From NCBI GenBank assembly GCA_018657645.1, contig JABHWT010000447.1, positions 1 through 35,504 of the forward strand: 35,504 nucleotides of DNA, in the 5' to 3' direction. Positions 8,801 to 17,912 of this stretch are shown here, piece after piece. The position numbers and the translations under genes were made by a program. The DNA is from Halieaceae bacterium. Its GTDB lineage: Bacteria > Pseudomonadota > Gammaproteobacteria > Pseudomonadales > Halieaceae. A model generated the notes under the pieces. It saw only the letters and a list, made by a program, of their open reading frames with translations, had not been told where the DNA came from and searched no databases. Positions within the stretch are counted from its first letter, which is position 1; the number at the start of each line of letters is the position of its first letter.

Positions 8801-10370
8801 GATACGCCAGGTGGTAATGAACCTGGTAGGCAACGCCATTAAATTTACCCACAACGGCGATGTAAATGTCAGGGTTTCATCTAAGTCAACTCCCTCCAGA
8901 AACCGCCATGTTTTAGTTCATATCACAGTGGAAGATACTGGAATAGGCATGGATGAAGACACCCAGGAAAAGGTGTTCGATGCTTTCACACAAGCGGACA
9001 CAAGTACAACACGAGAATATGGTGGAACTGGATTGGGCCTGGCCATTTCACGCCAATATATAGACATGATGGGGGGAGAGATTAATATTAAGTCGCAGGC
9101 AAACGAGGGAACCTCCATTACCGTAAGCCTTCCTTTGCGAGTATCTACTGCCGCTGAGACGCCTGACATCGATCTCGGACACTATGAAGCGCGAGTTCTG
9201 TGCGACAACGCCGCAACAGCAGAAATGGTCTCCTCCCATTTGACACGCCTGGACGTTGATTCAATCGGGGTCAGTAATATTGCAGAATTGTTTGGACAGA
9301 CTGAACCCCAGATTATTCACATAGCGGACTTTGACGCTCTCGCCGGGCTACCAGATCTTATATTCACTCTGCCAGATCACCATAATGGCGTGTTATTGAC
9401 GCCGCTAGCCGGAGCAACTGTCCCGGCCGAGTTAAGCAACTGGCTGGTGCTGACCAAGCCCATCTCCTCGGCTGCTTTACGTGACACTATTTACCGCCTG
9501 GTTAATTTGGAGCAGTCTGGGGAGACTACAACCGGGCCAGCGGAAAATCGAGAGACCGGAGGGATTGCCAGAATACTTGTGGCCGAAGATGTAGAGACCA
9601 ATCAGAAAATCGCCATGGAGATGATTCAGATGCTAGGCTGTGATGTAGTCATCGCCGCAAATGGACAGGAGGCCATCGACATGTTCCTAAATGACTCCTT
9701 TGATCTGATATTTATGGATTGTCAAATGCCGGTTGTGGATGGCTACGAAGCTACCCGGGAAATCAGAGCCTTCGAAAAAGAAAACCACTTTCAGGCTATT
9801 CCAATAATCGCATTAACAGCCGGATTCAACAAAGAAGATGAGGCGCGCTGCAATGCAGCAGGTATGAATCGTTATTTAACCAAGCCCTTTTCCATATCTG
9901 AGCTAACCGAGACACTGTCAGATTATCTTGGTCGAGATTTTGGAAAGCCTGTGTCGCGCATTGTACGACCTTCCAGTGATCACTCTCAGACTGAGACTGC
10001 TGTCCCGGCTTCCCCCATGACAGACATAATTAACATGGCCGCTGTGGGGAATATAAGAGAGGTTGAGTTGCAAACAGGCAAGTCCATTCTTCCTTCTATT
10101 TTTGAAGGTTTTGTTAATCAGATGTCTGATAAACTGATTGAATTGCAAAACGACTACCAGTCCGGCAATCTCGAATCCCTCTACCGCACCGCACATGCCA
10201 TTAAGTCGATGAGTGCGAATATAGGTGCTGAAAAAGTGAAACTTGTCAGTGGCGAGATCGAAGCGCTTGGCAGGGCCGGATCAAACAATGATGTAGATAC
10301 AAAGATAGACACCTTGCACGGTGTTTATAATGAGTTTCTGGTGGCATTCGAGGCGGAGATTACAAACTGA
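5892..10370 (+). CDS. Hybrid sensor histidine kinase with periplasmic double beta-propeller, receiver and HPt
   Basis: This 1492-residue inner-membrane sensor has a signal peptide (1-22), then about 14 Reg_prop-type blades (about 40-680; recurrent [LI]W[IV]GT..GGLN), enough for two seven-bladed propellers. A Y_Y_Y Ig-like domain (about 700-785) precedes a single membrane helix (about 793-818). Inside the cell are HisKA with phospho-acceptor H864 ([10 protein letters not shown]), HATPase_c with N, G1 (DTGIGM) and G2 (GGTGLGL) boxes, and a degenerate receiver (about 1095-1215) that lacks the Asp but keeps a KP. A true receiver with D1276 (FMDCQMP) and a C-terminal HPt with H1435 ([12 protein letters not shown]) follow. 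It thus carries a full His-Asp-His relay but no DNA-binding output; an external response regulator must take the phosphate. The layout resembles HTCS polysaccharide sensors without the HTH. The GTG start has a weak AGCAGG upstream. The second sensor gene follows after 51 bp. Confidence 0.95.
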   Translation: MRRHNLLALLFSLCVPLDSFAVSSGDYHFGRAPFNSMLTQLAVRQTFQDSHGFLWFLTQSGINVYDGYSVTPYKYSISKAGSISHSSATGIIEDKSGVIWIATESGLNRFDAASQTFEVFKSRRGKDFQSPASDTIYAIFCDKQGFIWLGYENGFSSLDPETKRFKHYFSEADTRLRNFYVSNFQQTADGLIWISTLGAGLLVVDPESNTQKRYNSSSIELMEVPSDYLSTIFVSSDDQIWIGTQDQGLARFDRENGTFEQFRHDPSNSHSLPSNEVFSIIEDSDKLIWIATSDGFSILDPDSRGILRFSDSTPGITNNRVLSIFQSQDGMYWVGTFDGLTQGSKSLFARVDQQSGLSSNSINAFASAASDSLWVGTDDGLNLISQYSDQIQVLNEATTPAISSPGVMSLFAEGNTVWVGTANDGLNKIDLDKKETTVYHHSRLDDQTLGSNGITSILRDSYGNLWVGTYGGGLNLFLPETQTFRRYRAHTTDENSLSSDFVIALETDSSGNLWIGTEQGGLNRFNYHTGAFSRYKHTPDNADSLSSNTAWTLHVDPSGDLWVGTRSGGVNRWKAEDIETDRPRFIHYSENIGLSAPSVYAIESDATGSIWISHEGGLTRFHPETLVTRHYDKSHGLQDNEFNHNAGHQDANGKLIFGGNRGYNTIDPGQLTQRSFVPPLQITDVKILNEHINFGKPYYDLSGIELTHKDYSISFDFSSLDYTNPLNNRYEYRLAGFDQQWFEVESGRRGQATYTNLPPGAYTLLVSGSSSDGLVWNREGINLPILVHPPPWLSWWAYTIYAIALGLLLLYLVTLQRLKSRQAVNRQRELERKVNERTVDLQDARRSAEEANLAKSDFLATMSHEIRTPMHGMIGMTELLLHTDLTEQQHRFANAAHNSGEELLTLINDILDFSKIEASKVELERVDFDLVELLDEICYLQGEPAQKRGLSLNNICDASVPAKLVGDPAKIRQVVMNLVGNAIKFTHNGDVNVRVSSKSTPSRNRHVLVHITVEDTGIGMDEDTQEKVFDAFTQADTSTTREYGGTGLGLAISRQYIDMMGGEINIKSQANEGTSITVSLPLRVSTAAETPDIDLGHYEARVLCDNAATAEMVSSHLTRLDVDSIGVSNIAELFGQTEPQIIHIADFDALAGLPDLIFTLPDHHNGVLLTPLAGATVPAELSNWLVLTKPISSAALRDTIYRLVNLEQSGETTTGPAENRETGGIARILVAEDVETNQKIAMEMIQMLGCDVVIAANGQEAIDMFLNDSFDLIFMDCQMPVVDGYEATREIRAFEKENHFQAIPIIALTAGFNKEDEARCNAAGMNRYLTKPFSISELTETLSDYLGRDFGKPVSRIVRPSSDHSQTETAVPASPMTDIINMAAVGNIREVELQTGKSILPSIFEGFVNQMSDKLIELQNDYQSGNLESLYRTAHAIKSMSANIGAEKVKLVSGEIEALGRAGSNNDVDTKIDTLHGVYNEFLVAFEAEITN

Positions 10371-10421
10371 GTTTCTAGCACATCCCACCAATCACGGGCT
10401 CCAACAGAAGGATAATTGCCA

Positions 10422-13400
10422 ATGATCAGTTGTCGTTGGATTTACGCCATCACTGCTCTCTCGCTACTACAAAGCGGGGCACTTTGGAGCCAAGCAACTC
10501 AGCAATACAATATCGGCCCCACTTCCGTGTCTTCTCTTTTGAGTCAGCCATCAGTTTCTACAATACTTAAAGACAACACTGGTTTTCTATGGATAGGCAC
10601 ACAACACGGTCTTCACAGATATGACGGCACAAAGGTAACCATATTCTCAGCCAAGAACAAGTCAGCCCATTGGATTCCCAACTCGGATATAAGCCAAATT
10701 ACTCAGGACAAAGAGGGTACTATTTGGGCAGCCACTTACGGAGGTGGCTTAGCAAAGCTCAATTTCAAGCAAGATCGTTTCGATGCCGTCTTCTCAGACT
10801 CAGTAAAGGAGTACTCCTCCCTAACAACCCTTACTGTTTCTGACAAAGGAAATGTATGGTTCGGAACCGCGAACGTCGGAGTAGGAATGTACAACCCTCG
10901 ATTGCAGAACCATGCCACCTGGCTGGCTTCTAACCCTGCAAACGAGGACATAGGCCTGGTTTCGGATATATTGCAGGATGGACTGGGGTATATATGGGTG
11001 GCCGGCGAAACCGGACTGCACAAAATCGATCCAGCGAGGCGCTCAATTAGCGCCTACAGGCCGCGAGCGCTGAATGGTTCCATTACCTCAAATTCTAAAA
11101 TGACAGCTCTGGAACTCGATGCAAATGGAATTCTGTGGATTGGGACCAGTGTGGGAAAAGTGTTTCAGTTTGACCCGGAGTCCTTATCTTTTACTCTCAG
11201 TGAGACTATAAACAAAGCGGGCATCAGCACCGTATCTGCACTCGCATTTAGTGGCGACACATTGTGGATAGGTACGCACAGCGGATTAGCATCATTTCAA
11301 ACGCGGCAGTCTACTATCGAGCTGTATTTGGCGAGTAACTCTGACCTTTCGAACAATGACGTCACAAGCCTTCATGTCAGCAAAGAAGCGGTTTGGGTTG
11401 GTACATATCAGGGACTTGATTTCGTGGCGGCCACAGGTTTCGAGAAATACCACCACAGTAACAGTGGTGTATTTAATGACGTTTTATCCTTCACTCAAGA
11501 TTCATCTAAACGAATATGGGTGGGGACTTATGATGGAGTCTTTTTACTTACAGCGCAGCCTCCCTTACATAGGTCACTTGATTCAATTTTCGAAAAGATA
11601 GACTTGGCAGACCATCGGGTAATGACGATTGCGGCAAAAGATCAGGAACTTTGGTTGGGTTTTCGTCAAAACGGAGTGCAAGTCGTAAACCTAACCAACG
11701 GATCCACTCATAAGCCAGAGATTCCCGGAAATAGTGGATTAGCTGTTACTAAGATATTGCACACTAGCGAGGGATCCACATGGGTTGCGACGTTTAACAA
11801 AGGCCTCTTTAGACTCTATCCGGACGGGATACGATCTTTCAATCAAATGACCGCGAACTTCTCTGAACCAACTGTGGTGGTATTACTTGAGTACACCAAA
11901 AACAAGCTCATAATTGCCACTGAGCGCAAAATTTATAGTTTGGATCTGATCTATAACGAGCTTGATTTCCTCGATTTGCGTTTTGGGGATCGCAACCAGC
12001 CTGTAACAATACACTCCATTACACAAAATGCTAATGGGGATATCTGGATCGGCACCAAAGATTCCGGCCTTTACATTTGGACTCACAAAAATCAAGCATC
12101 TGGGAATTTGGACCTAATCTCCCTTGGAGGGGAACCAAGTCTGCCAAGCGATACTATTTATGCAATAGTGTTTGACTCAATGAATGACGCCTGGGTTTCC
12201 ACTGCTCGCGGCCTGACAAAGCTGAGTCAAAAAGGTGAAGTGCTCAAAAGCTATACAGGAGTAGACGGCCTACAGGGTGCAGATTTTAACTTCGGAGCAT
12301 CCTTTAAAGACCAACAAGGCCGTATTTACTTTGGCGGCACCAGCGGCTACAACAGATTCAACCCAAACAAAATTGACACGGGATCGCCACCTCCTCCTCT
12401 TGTTTTAACGGAACTTAGTATCGCAGGGGAGCAGCCTCCTCTGCAGGCACCGTTGCATAAGGTGAAATCCATCGAGCTTTCCCATACCGATCATTTTGTC
12501 ACCCTGGTTTTCAGTGCTTTGGACCTCCTTAACAAAAACAGTAGCCGCTATCGCTACAAGCTCGAGGGCTTTGATCCACAGTGGATAGAGCCCGGCGGCA
12601 GGAACAGCGCCACGTATACCAACATCCCAGCCGGGGATTATACTTTTCGGGCTCAGGTCGCCAACGCCGCTGGCACATGGGGACTACAAGGCCTGTCGCT
12701 GAATATAAGAGTATTCCCTGCTCCCTGGTACAGCTGGTGGGCAATTACCTGCTACGTGCTACTGGCACTTGTCTTGCTGCGGCTCACCAAGGGCTTCTAC
12801 GATACCTACATTTTGAAAGAAGAAGCCACCGCCTACGCATTGGAGACACAAGCCATTGCCGACAAGGCAGCAGATGACCTCCAGGAGCAGCTCGAGATTC
12901 AAGACGACTTAATGAGGTCAGCCAACAAACATAATGTAGAGTCAATGCAGATTATCTCGAGTTTGATATCCGAGCAGCTGGATCACACCTCCGACCCGCT
13001 AACCAGGGATGCAACACAAAGTAATCTCAGCCGTGTGGCTGCTCTTACCCGCCTGGAGTCCTGCCTGTATTACCAGGATGATTGCGTACTGGCTGACCTT
13101 CACAAGTACACCGACATCATTATCGATGTCATCCTGAAGGACAGCCCAATCCCGGCTGAGCGCATCACTACAATAAATGAGGTCACCGCCACTCTGCTGC
13201 CTGCAAAGCAGGCTTCACTTCTGTCAGTGGTAATCTTCGAATTGGTAAACAACTGCGTACAACACGCTTTTAATCACTCTTCCTCAGCAAACTACATACA
13301 CATCCGACTCGGCCCTGTCGATGAGCAAATATCCCGCTTGCGGCAACTGCAGCTGATTGTTCAGGACAATGGTACTGGCATTGCGGGGAGCGTCGTGCCC

Positions 13401-13529
13401 GATACCGCAAAGAGCATGGGGTTTTCAGCTGTCCGCACCATTGCTGGAATGTTATCTGCGAGCATGGAGATATCTGTCGATAACGGTACCCAGGTATCTA
13501 TGTTGTTTCCCCAACAATTGGATTCATGA
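10422..13529 (+). CDS. Sensor histidine kinase with periplasmic double beta-propeller and HisKA_2-like transmitter
   Basis: The 1035-residue protein is a partner or paralogue of the preceding sensor. It has a signal peptide (1-24, ending WSQA), about 14 Reg_prop-like blades (about 45-650), a Y_Y_Y domain (YRYKLEGFDPQWIE, about 660-765), one membrane helix (about 768-788) and a cytoplasmic linker likely to be coiled coil. The transmitter is unlike its neighbour's: H837 in NKHNVESMQIISSLIS resembles the HisKA_2 H-box, followed by an ATPase domain with ELVNNCVQHAF, DNGTGI and MGFSAV. There is no receiver or HPt. The start is placed at the ATG at 10422, because AGAAGGA (10406-10412) lies 9 nt upstream; an in-frame TTG at 10416 would sit too close. 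It is probably co-transcribed with the gene before it. The ligand and response regulator are unknown. Confidence 0.93.
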   Translation: MISCRWIYAITALSLLQSGALWSQATQQYNIGPTSVSSLLSQPSVSTILKDNTGFLWIGTQHGLHRYDGTKVTIFSAKNKSAHWIPNSDISQITQDKEGTIWAATYGGGLAKLNFKQDRFDAVFSDSVKEYSSLTTLTVSDKGNVWFGTANVGVGMYNPRLQNHATWLASNPANEDIGLVSDILQDGLGYIWVAGETGLHKIDPARRSISAYRPRALNGSITSNSKMTALELDANGILWIGTSVGKVFQFDPESLSFTLSETINKAGISTVSALAFSGDTLWIGTHSGLASFQTRQSTIELYLASNSDLSNNDVTSLHVSKEAVWVGTYQGLDFVAATGFEKYHHSNSGVFNDVLSFTQDSSKRIWVGTYDGVFLLTAQPPLHRSLDSIFEKIDLADHRVMTIAAKDQELWLGFRQNGVQVVNLTNGSTHKPEIPGNSGLAVTKILHTSEGSTWVATFNKGLFRLYPDGIRSFNQMTANFSEPTVVVLLEYTKNKLIIATERKIYSLDLIYNELDFLDLRFGDRNQPVTIHSITQNANGDIWIGTKDSGLYIWTHKNQASGNLDLISLGGEPSLPSDTIYAIVFDSMNDAWVSTARGLTKLSQKGEVLKSYTGVDGLQGADFNFGASFKDQQGRIYFGGTSGYNRFNPNKIDTGSPPPPLVLTELSIAGEQPPLQAPLHKVKSIELSHTDHFVTLVFSALDLLNKNSSRYRYKLEGFDPQWIEPGGRNSATYTNIPAGDYTFRAQVANAAGTWGLQGLSLNIRVFPAPWYSWWAITCYVLLALVLLRLTKGFYDTYILKEEATAYALETQAIADKAADDLQEQLEIQDDLMRSANKHNVESMQIISSLISEQLDHTSDPLTRDATQSNLSRVAALTRLESCLYYQDDCVLADLHKYTDIIIDVILKDSPIPAERITTINEVTATLLPAKQASLLSVVIFELVNNCVQHAFNHSSSANYIHIRLGPVDEQISRLRQLQLIVQDNGTGIAGSVVPDTAKSMGFSAVRTIAGMLSASMEISVDNGTQVSMLFPQQLDS

Positions 13530-13580
13530 ACGGTCGGGAGGCCGTCCCGGGGCTACCGAATGCGGGCTATTGAGTTATTT

Positions 13581-14339
13581 TCACTTGCCAGTAAATTGGG
13601 GCCTGCGCTTTTCTCGCTGGGCAGCAAGCCCCTCCTGCAAATCATCAGACTCTGCACAGCGCCTGGACAACTCCCCCGCCATTGCATTGTCCACAGTTCC
13701 GCTCGCAACCTGGCGTAACACCTTTTTCATGGCATCAACCGCCAGTGGTGCCAACCCGGAAATATGCTCGGCCATTTGATTTGCTCTGCTGACCAACTGT
13801 GACGCCGGCACCAGGTGGTCGAGAAAGCCGATACTCAGCATGGCCTCGTCATTGAACTCCTCGGCGGCGATTAGAATGCGTTTGGCCAGATTTACACCCA
13901 ACCTTTCCACAAACCGATTGATGCCTCCCAATGGGTAGCAAATTCCAATTTCAGCAGCGGGGACTTTCATGCGACTGCCTTCAACCCCAATTCTGAAATC
14001 ACAGCTAAGCGCCAGTTCAACACCGCCACCGAACACGTTGCCGTTGAGCGCGCAGATGGTAGGTATTGCAAGCGAAGCAAGCTGGTCGGTGGTGGCCTGA
14101 AAACTGTCGCCACTGATTCGCCCCGAGCCCAATTGCTTCAGGGAAGCACCCGCACAAAACGTTTTGTCCCCGGCACCCGTAACAACAAGCACTCGAATCT
14201 GCGGGTCATTGGCTATTATTTTGAAGTGACCCTGCAGGGACTCCAGCTGTTCCTGGCCCAGGGAGTTGTGACTTTGCGGGTTATTCAGCACCAACCGACC
14301 AATGTGGTCTGTGGCACTATACAATATAGTATCTGACAT
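13581..14339 (-). CDS. Enoyl-CoA hydratase/isomerase family protein
   Basis: This 252-residue crotonase-fold protein probably hydrates 2-enoyl-CoA in beta-oxidation. The oxyanion-hole regions FCAGASL (61-67) and NVFGGGVELA (101-110) are present. Both catalytic glutamates have counterparts, E108 in GGGVEL and E130 in PAAEIG, so hydratase activity is plausible, though crotonase family members catalyse several reactions. The start is set at the ATG at 14339 (MSDTILYS); an upstream in-frame start would add 19 residues with no family likeness. The gene converges with the second sensor kinase (51 bp apart, with a small CGGGA/TCCCG inverted repeat at 13535-13549) and diverges from tag. The true substrate is not evident. 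Confidence 0.88.
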   Translation of the reverse strand: MSDTILYSATDHIGRLVLNNPQSHNSLGQEQLESLQGHFKIIANDPQIRVLVVTGAGDKTFCAGASLKQLGSGRISGDSFQATTDQLASLAIPTICALNGNVFGGGVELALSCDFRIGVEGSRMKVPAAEIGICYPLGGINRFVERLGVNLAKRILIAAEEFNDEAMLSIGFLDHLVPASQLVSRANQMAEHISGLAPLAVDAMKKVLRQVASGTVDNAMAGELSRRCAESDDLQEGLAAQREKRRPQFTGK

Positions 14340-14473
14340 CTCTGGTTCGCCATAAGAATTGCGCGAAGTGTCGCACAGGCTCGTCCTCTTCGCCACCGCA
14401 AAGGCACCGTCGTGGACATCGCTTTATCTTCACCGCATACTGGGTCATCTGTTTCGCCAAAAAGGATTGATGA

Positions 14474-15046
14474 ATGAAAACCCGCTGTGCCTGGTGCGGA
14501 GATGACCCGCTTTATCTTACGTACCACGACGAGGAGTGGGGTGTACCCGTTCGCGATGACAAAACCCTGTTCGAGTTCCTTATCCTGGAGGGGGCTCAGG
14601 CCGGCCTGGCCTGGATCACAATCTTACGCAAGCGAGAGGGGTACCGTACCCTTTTCGACGGTTTCAACGCGGAGAAAATAGCCCGCTATAGCGACAAAAA
14701 GCTCGAGAAATTGCTTTTGGACCCCAGAATTATCCGCAATCGCCTGAAGGTATTTGGCGCTCGCAAGAACGCCCGTGCATTTTTGGACATTCAACAAGAA
14801 CGCGGCTCGTTCAGCGACTACATCTGGGACTTCGTCGACGGCCAACCCCTTCAAAATAGCTGGAAGTCACTTTCTCAAGTGCCCGCAACCACACCGGTTT
14901 CCGACGCCCTGAGCAAGGACATGAAAAAGCGCGGTTTTACTTTTGTAGGGTCTACCATCCTCTACGCTCACATGCAGGCAACTGGTATGGTAAATGACCA
15001 CTCTGTCGACTGTTTTCGTCACCGCGAGTGCAAAGACCTGGCTTAG
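14474..15046 (+). CDS. tag: DNA-3-methyladenine glycosylase I
   Basis: This 190-residue base-excision enzyme removes 3-methyladenine from alkylated DNA. It matches the Tag family end to end: the start MKTRCAWCGDDPLYLTYHDEEWG, EGAQAGLAWITIL, RKNARAFL, SDALSKDMKKRGFTFVG and NDHSVDCFRH. The zinc-snap ligands C5, H18 and the C-terminal His and Cys of NDHSVDC are in place. AAGGA (14462-14466) lies 7 nt before the ATG. The MATE gene follows on the same strand after 58 bp and may share its transcript. No Ada box was recognised. Confidence 0.97.
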   Translation: MKTRCAWCGDDPLYLTYHDEEWGVPVRDDKTLFEFLILEGAQAGLAWITILRKREGYRTLFDGFNAEKIARYSDKKLEKLLLDPRIIRNRLKVFGARKNARAFLDIQQERGSFSDYIWDFVDGQPLQNSWKSLSQVPATTPVSDALSKDMKKRGFTFVGSTILYAHMQATGMVNDHSVDCFRHRECKDLA

Positions 15047-15104
15047 TGCGCCAGTAACCCCAACAAGCTGTTAGAATACGGGCCCAATTCAGGAACCCCG
15101 ACCC

Positions 15105-16472
15105 TTGCCCGACACCAGCACAAAAACCTCGTCCTCGACCAGTCGTCGCGTGTGGCAGCTTGCCTGGCCCACTATTTTGTCGAACTTGCTGTTTACGACA
15201 GTGGGTTTTATGCATATCAAAATTGTCGCCAGTCTGGGTACCAGCTCGGTAGCTGCGGTAACAACGGGACACCGCGTGTTTTTCCTTATTCAGGCCATTC
15301 TAATGGGCGTTTCCGTGGCAGCCACCGCACTGATAGCGCGTAGTTGGGGAGCAAAACAGGTAGAACAGGCAGAGATGGTCGCCTGGACCTCCCTGATCAT
15401 GTCTCTGGTCCTGGCCGCGGCTCTTAGCATTCCTGTCATATTCATCCCGGAGGCGATAGCCGGATTGTTCGGGTTGGACCAGGAAACAACGCATGCCGCA
15501 GCCACCTTCATTTTCTGGTTGGGACTTTTCAATATTTTTTCTGCTGCCAGCATGATGCTCTCCACCGCGCTTCGCGCTGCAGGAGATGTCATTACACCGC
15601 TGTGGTTCCTGTTCTTCAGTTCAATACTCAATATTCTGTTTGCCTATTTCCTGGCCTATGGTATTGGGCCTTTTCCTGCCATGGGAGTGGCAGGCGTCGC
15701 TTTTGGAGGAGGGTCCGCCGGACTGGTCATAAGCTGTTTGTTCGTCGCCTCGTGGTGGCGTGGGAAGTTCCGAATAAAACCTGTAAAACGCGCCACCGTG
15801 GATTGGGCAGCAGCCCGCCAGCTCTTCGTCATCGGGGGGCCCGCTATTCTTGAGCAAGGCATCATCCAGATTGCATTTCTGGCTTTCTTTTCGATCATGG
15901 CCCAATACGGCACATCTGCCTATGCGGCCTACGGAATTGGAATTACCCTGGTGTCCTTTTCTCTCGTCATCGGCTTCGGATTCGGCATTGCAACGGCTAC
16001 CCTGGTCGGCCAGCAACTGGGCGCCGGCCATCCCGATTTAGCTATGGCCGCCGGCTGGCGGTCGCTGCGTATGGCACTAGTGGCAATGATTACCCTCTCC
16101 GCCCTGTTGGCATGGAATGCCCGGACCCTCGCTCAATTCATGATTCCCGACCCCGAGGTTATCGATCTGACTGTCGCCTTTATATACATAATCGCCCTGT
16201 CACAGCCCATGATGGCTTGCGAATTCACACTGGCTGGTGCACTTCGAGGCGCAGGCGATACCCGTTTTCCACTAATCGCAACATTCTGCGGGATAATTTT
16301 GGGGCGCCTGATTCCGGCCTGGGTGGTTTCACGCCTGGGTTTTTCCGTGTACTGGATTTTCGGGGTCATGATGCTGGACTACACAATTAAAGCGACATTA
16401 TTGCTCTACCGATACAAATCCCGAAAGTGGCTCGATGTCAGTTTGTCCGGGCACCGAAGACCATCCGATTGA
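15105..16472 (+). CDS. MATE family efflux transporter
   Basis: This 455-residue inner-membrane protein is of the multidrug and toxin extrusion (MatE) type, which exchanges Na+ or H+ for cationic compounds. About twelve membrane helices fall into two similar halves. Both halves carry typical signatures: AWPTILSNLLFTTVGF, ALRAAGDVITPL in the first and GAGHPDLA and GALRGAGDTRFPL in the second. The start is a TTG at 15105 with AGGAA 9 nt upstream; no in-frame ATG exists before the first helix. Downstream are two tandem 12-bp repeats and the double TetR gene. The exported compound cannot be told from sequence. Confidence 0.93.
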   Translation: MPDTSTKTSSSTSRRVWQLAWPTILSNLLFTTVGFMHIKIVASLGTSSVAAVTTGHRVFFLIQAILMGVSVAATALIARSWGAKQVEQAEMVAWTSLIMSLVLAAALSIPVIFIPEAIAGLFGLDQETTHAAATFIFWLGLFNIFSAASMMLSTALRAAGDVITPLWFLFFSSILNILFAYFLAYGIGPFPAMGVAGVAFGGGSAGLVISCLFVASWWRGKFRIKPVKRATVDWAAARQLFVIGGPAILEQGIIQIAFLAFFSIMAQYGTSAYAAYGIGITLVSFSLVIGFGFGIATATLVGQQLGAGHPDLAMAAGWRSLRMALVAMITLSALLAWNARTLAQFMIPDPEVIDLTVAFIYIIALSQPMMACEFTLAGALRGAGDTRFPLIATFCGIILGRLIPAWVVSRLGFSVYWIFGVMMLDYTIKATLLLYRYKSRKWLDVSLSGHRRPSD

Positions 16473-16492
16473 CACAACTATTGACACAGCTA
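16469..16492 (+). repeat. Two tandem 12-bp direct repeats (TTGACACA[AG]CTA)
   Basis: TTGACACAACTA and TTGACACAGCTA lie back to back, with a weaker third copy after them, overlapping the MATE stop codon. Each contains TTGACA, a -35 consensus, but no -10 sits at the right distance. They may serve as direct-repeat regulator sites for the TetR gene 105 bp downstream. Confidence 0.4.
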
Positions 16493-16596
16493 TAGACAGC
16501 GACAAAAAAAATACTTAAAGTTGGAATATTAGAATAGCAAGTAGGTTTGGATAATGATCAACCTCTGCGCACCATCCAACGCTGGTAATTGAGAGT

Positions 16597-17892
16597 ATGT
16601 CAAATGGCAGCAAGAAAACGCCTGCGCCCCCGGCTTCTCCCTTCAACAAAACGGCACAGCACGATGCCAAGCGCGCGGCCATTTTGTCGCAGGCAGCCAG
16701 GCTGTTTAATTCTCACGGGGCCCGCACTACCACACTGAAAGACATTGCAAAAAATCTCGGTCTTACCAAAACCAGCCTGTACTACTACGTAAAAACCAAG
16801 GAAGAACTTATTTATCAGTGCTATATGGCTGCACTGGAGCGACACCACAAGGCCCTGGATGACTGCGACCAGACTTACCAGTCTCCAATGGACCGGGCAG
16901 CGGCTTTTTTCCGCCAGCACGTCAATAGCCTGATTGCCGCGCGGGAGGGGAAGGCTAATCACATTGCAGCCCTTCTGGAAATCGCCTCGCTCAAGGGCTC
17001 CCACCGAGCAGAGGTGGAGGCGCAGTACATCTCAATGTTCAAGCGATTGCGTCAGTATATACGCGACGGCGTTAACAGCGGCTCACTACGGCAATGTGAC
17101 GCCACCTCGGCTACCCGTGCAATACTGGGCTCTATGGAATGGACTTTTTTCTGGCTCCACAGCATACCGCCAGAGCAACTGCCCAAGGTTGCCGATCGGG
17201 CGCTGGATATTCTGGCCCACGGATTATATGCCAAGCCGGGAGAGTTCCAGGCGCCCGGCCTTGAATTAGCAGACACCAGTGATATTGGATTGCAGGGCTT
17301 TGATCGCGAGGAGCAAAATCGTTTAAAGCAAGAAGCGTTTTACAAGGCCGGAACCTGGTTCTTCAACAAGCAGGGCTTTGATGGCACATCGCTGGACGAG
17401 ATTGCCGAGCACCTGAATGTCTCCAAGGGGGCTTTTTACTACCACATCAAGAACAAGGAGGATTTGCTGTTTCACTGCTACAGCCGATCGCTCGATATTA
17501 TTGCAGCCATTCACGCTGAGGCGGCAAAAACCCGGGAGACCGGACTGGAGAAAGTCGACCGCACGTGCCGCCGAATTTTCTTTTTCCAGAACTCTGATCA
17601 CGGGCCGCTAATTCGGTATCATTCGATCACCTCACTGCCTATGGCCCGCCGCAAGCAAATCCTGCAGCGTACCGAGACCAAGAACCAACATTTTGGCGAT
17701 TTTCTACGAGAGGGGATGGCGGACGGTAGTGTCCGCCCGGTCAACATCGATATCGCCGCCAACCTCATTGGCGGCGCAATCAATGCATCCATGGACATTC
17801 ACCTTTGGCGCAGGGTAGATGATGTCGATGCAGCGGCTATCGACTACTTCGACATTATTTACAATGGCCTTTTACCACGCGCAAAGCCGTAA
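16597..17892 (+). CDS. Transcriptional regulator with two TetR-type modules in one chain
   Basis: The 431-residue protein is two TetR regulators fused head to tail. The first HTH (about 24-75) contains LKDIAKNLGLTKTSLYYYVKTKEEL, followed by a ligand-domain-like region to about 215. The second HTH (about 245-300) contains SLDEIAEHLNVSKGAFYYHIKNKEDL, followed by a second all-helical region. Both HTHs keep the usual TetR signature, so both could bind DNA. Ordinary TetR proteins are about 200 residues and work as dimers, so this chain could act as an intramolecular pseudo-dimer or bridge two sites. GAGAG lies just before the ATG. tesB follows after 20 bp, and acyl-CoA genes surround it, so control of fatty-acid metabolism is a reasonable inference; the ligand and operator are unknown. 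Confidence 0.92.
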   Translation: MSNGSKKTPAPPASPFNKTAQHDAKRAAILSQAARLFNSHGARTTTLKDIAKNLGLTKTSLYYYVKTKEELIYQCYMAALERHHKALDDCDQTYQSPMDRAAAFFRQHVNSLIAAREGKANHIAALLEIASLKGSHRAEVEAQYISMFKRLRQYIRDGVNSGSLRQCDATSATRAILGSMEWTFFWLHSIPPEQLPKVADRALDILAHGLYAKPGEFQAPGLELADTSDIGLQGFDREEQNRLKQEAFYKAGTWFFNKQGFDGTSLDEIAEHLNVSKGAFYYHIKNKEDLLFHCYSRSLDIIAAIHAEAAKTRETGLEKVDRTCRRIFFFQNSDHGPLIRYHSITSLPMARRKQILQRTETKNQHFGDFLREGMADGSVRPVNIDIAANLIGGAINASMDIHLWRRVDDVDAAAIDYFDIIYNGLLPRAKP

Positions 17893-17912
17893 CATTTCCC
17901 GGGAGCCCTATA

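Noticed and set aside
5892-13529. A polysaccharide utilisation locus implied by HTCS-like sensors
   Set aside because: No SusC/SusD, TonB receptor or glycoside hydrolase gene is in the window, and the sensors lack the AraC output domain.
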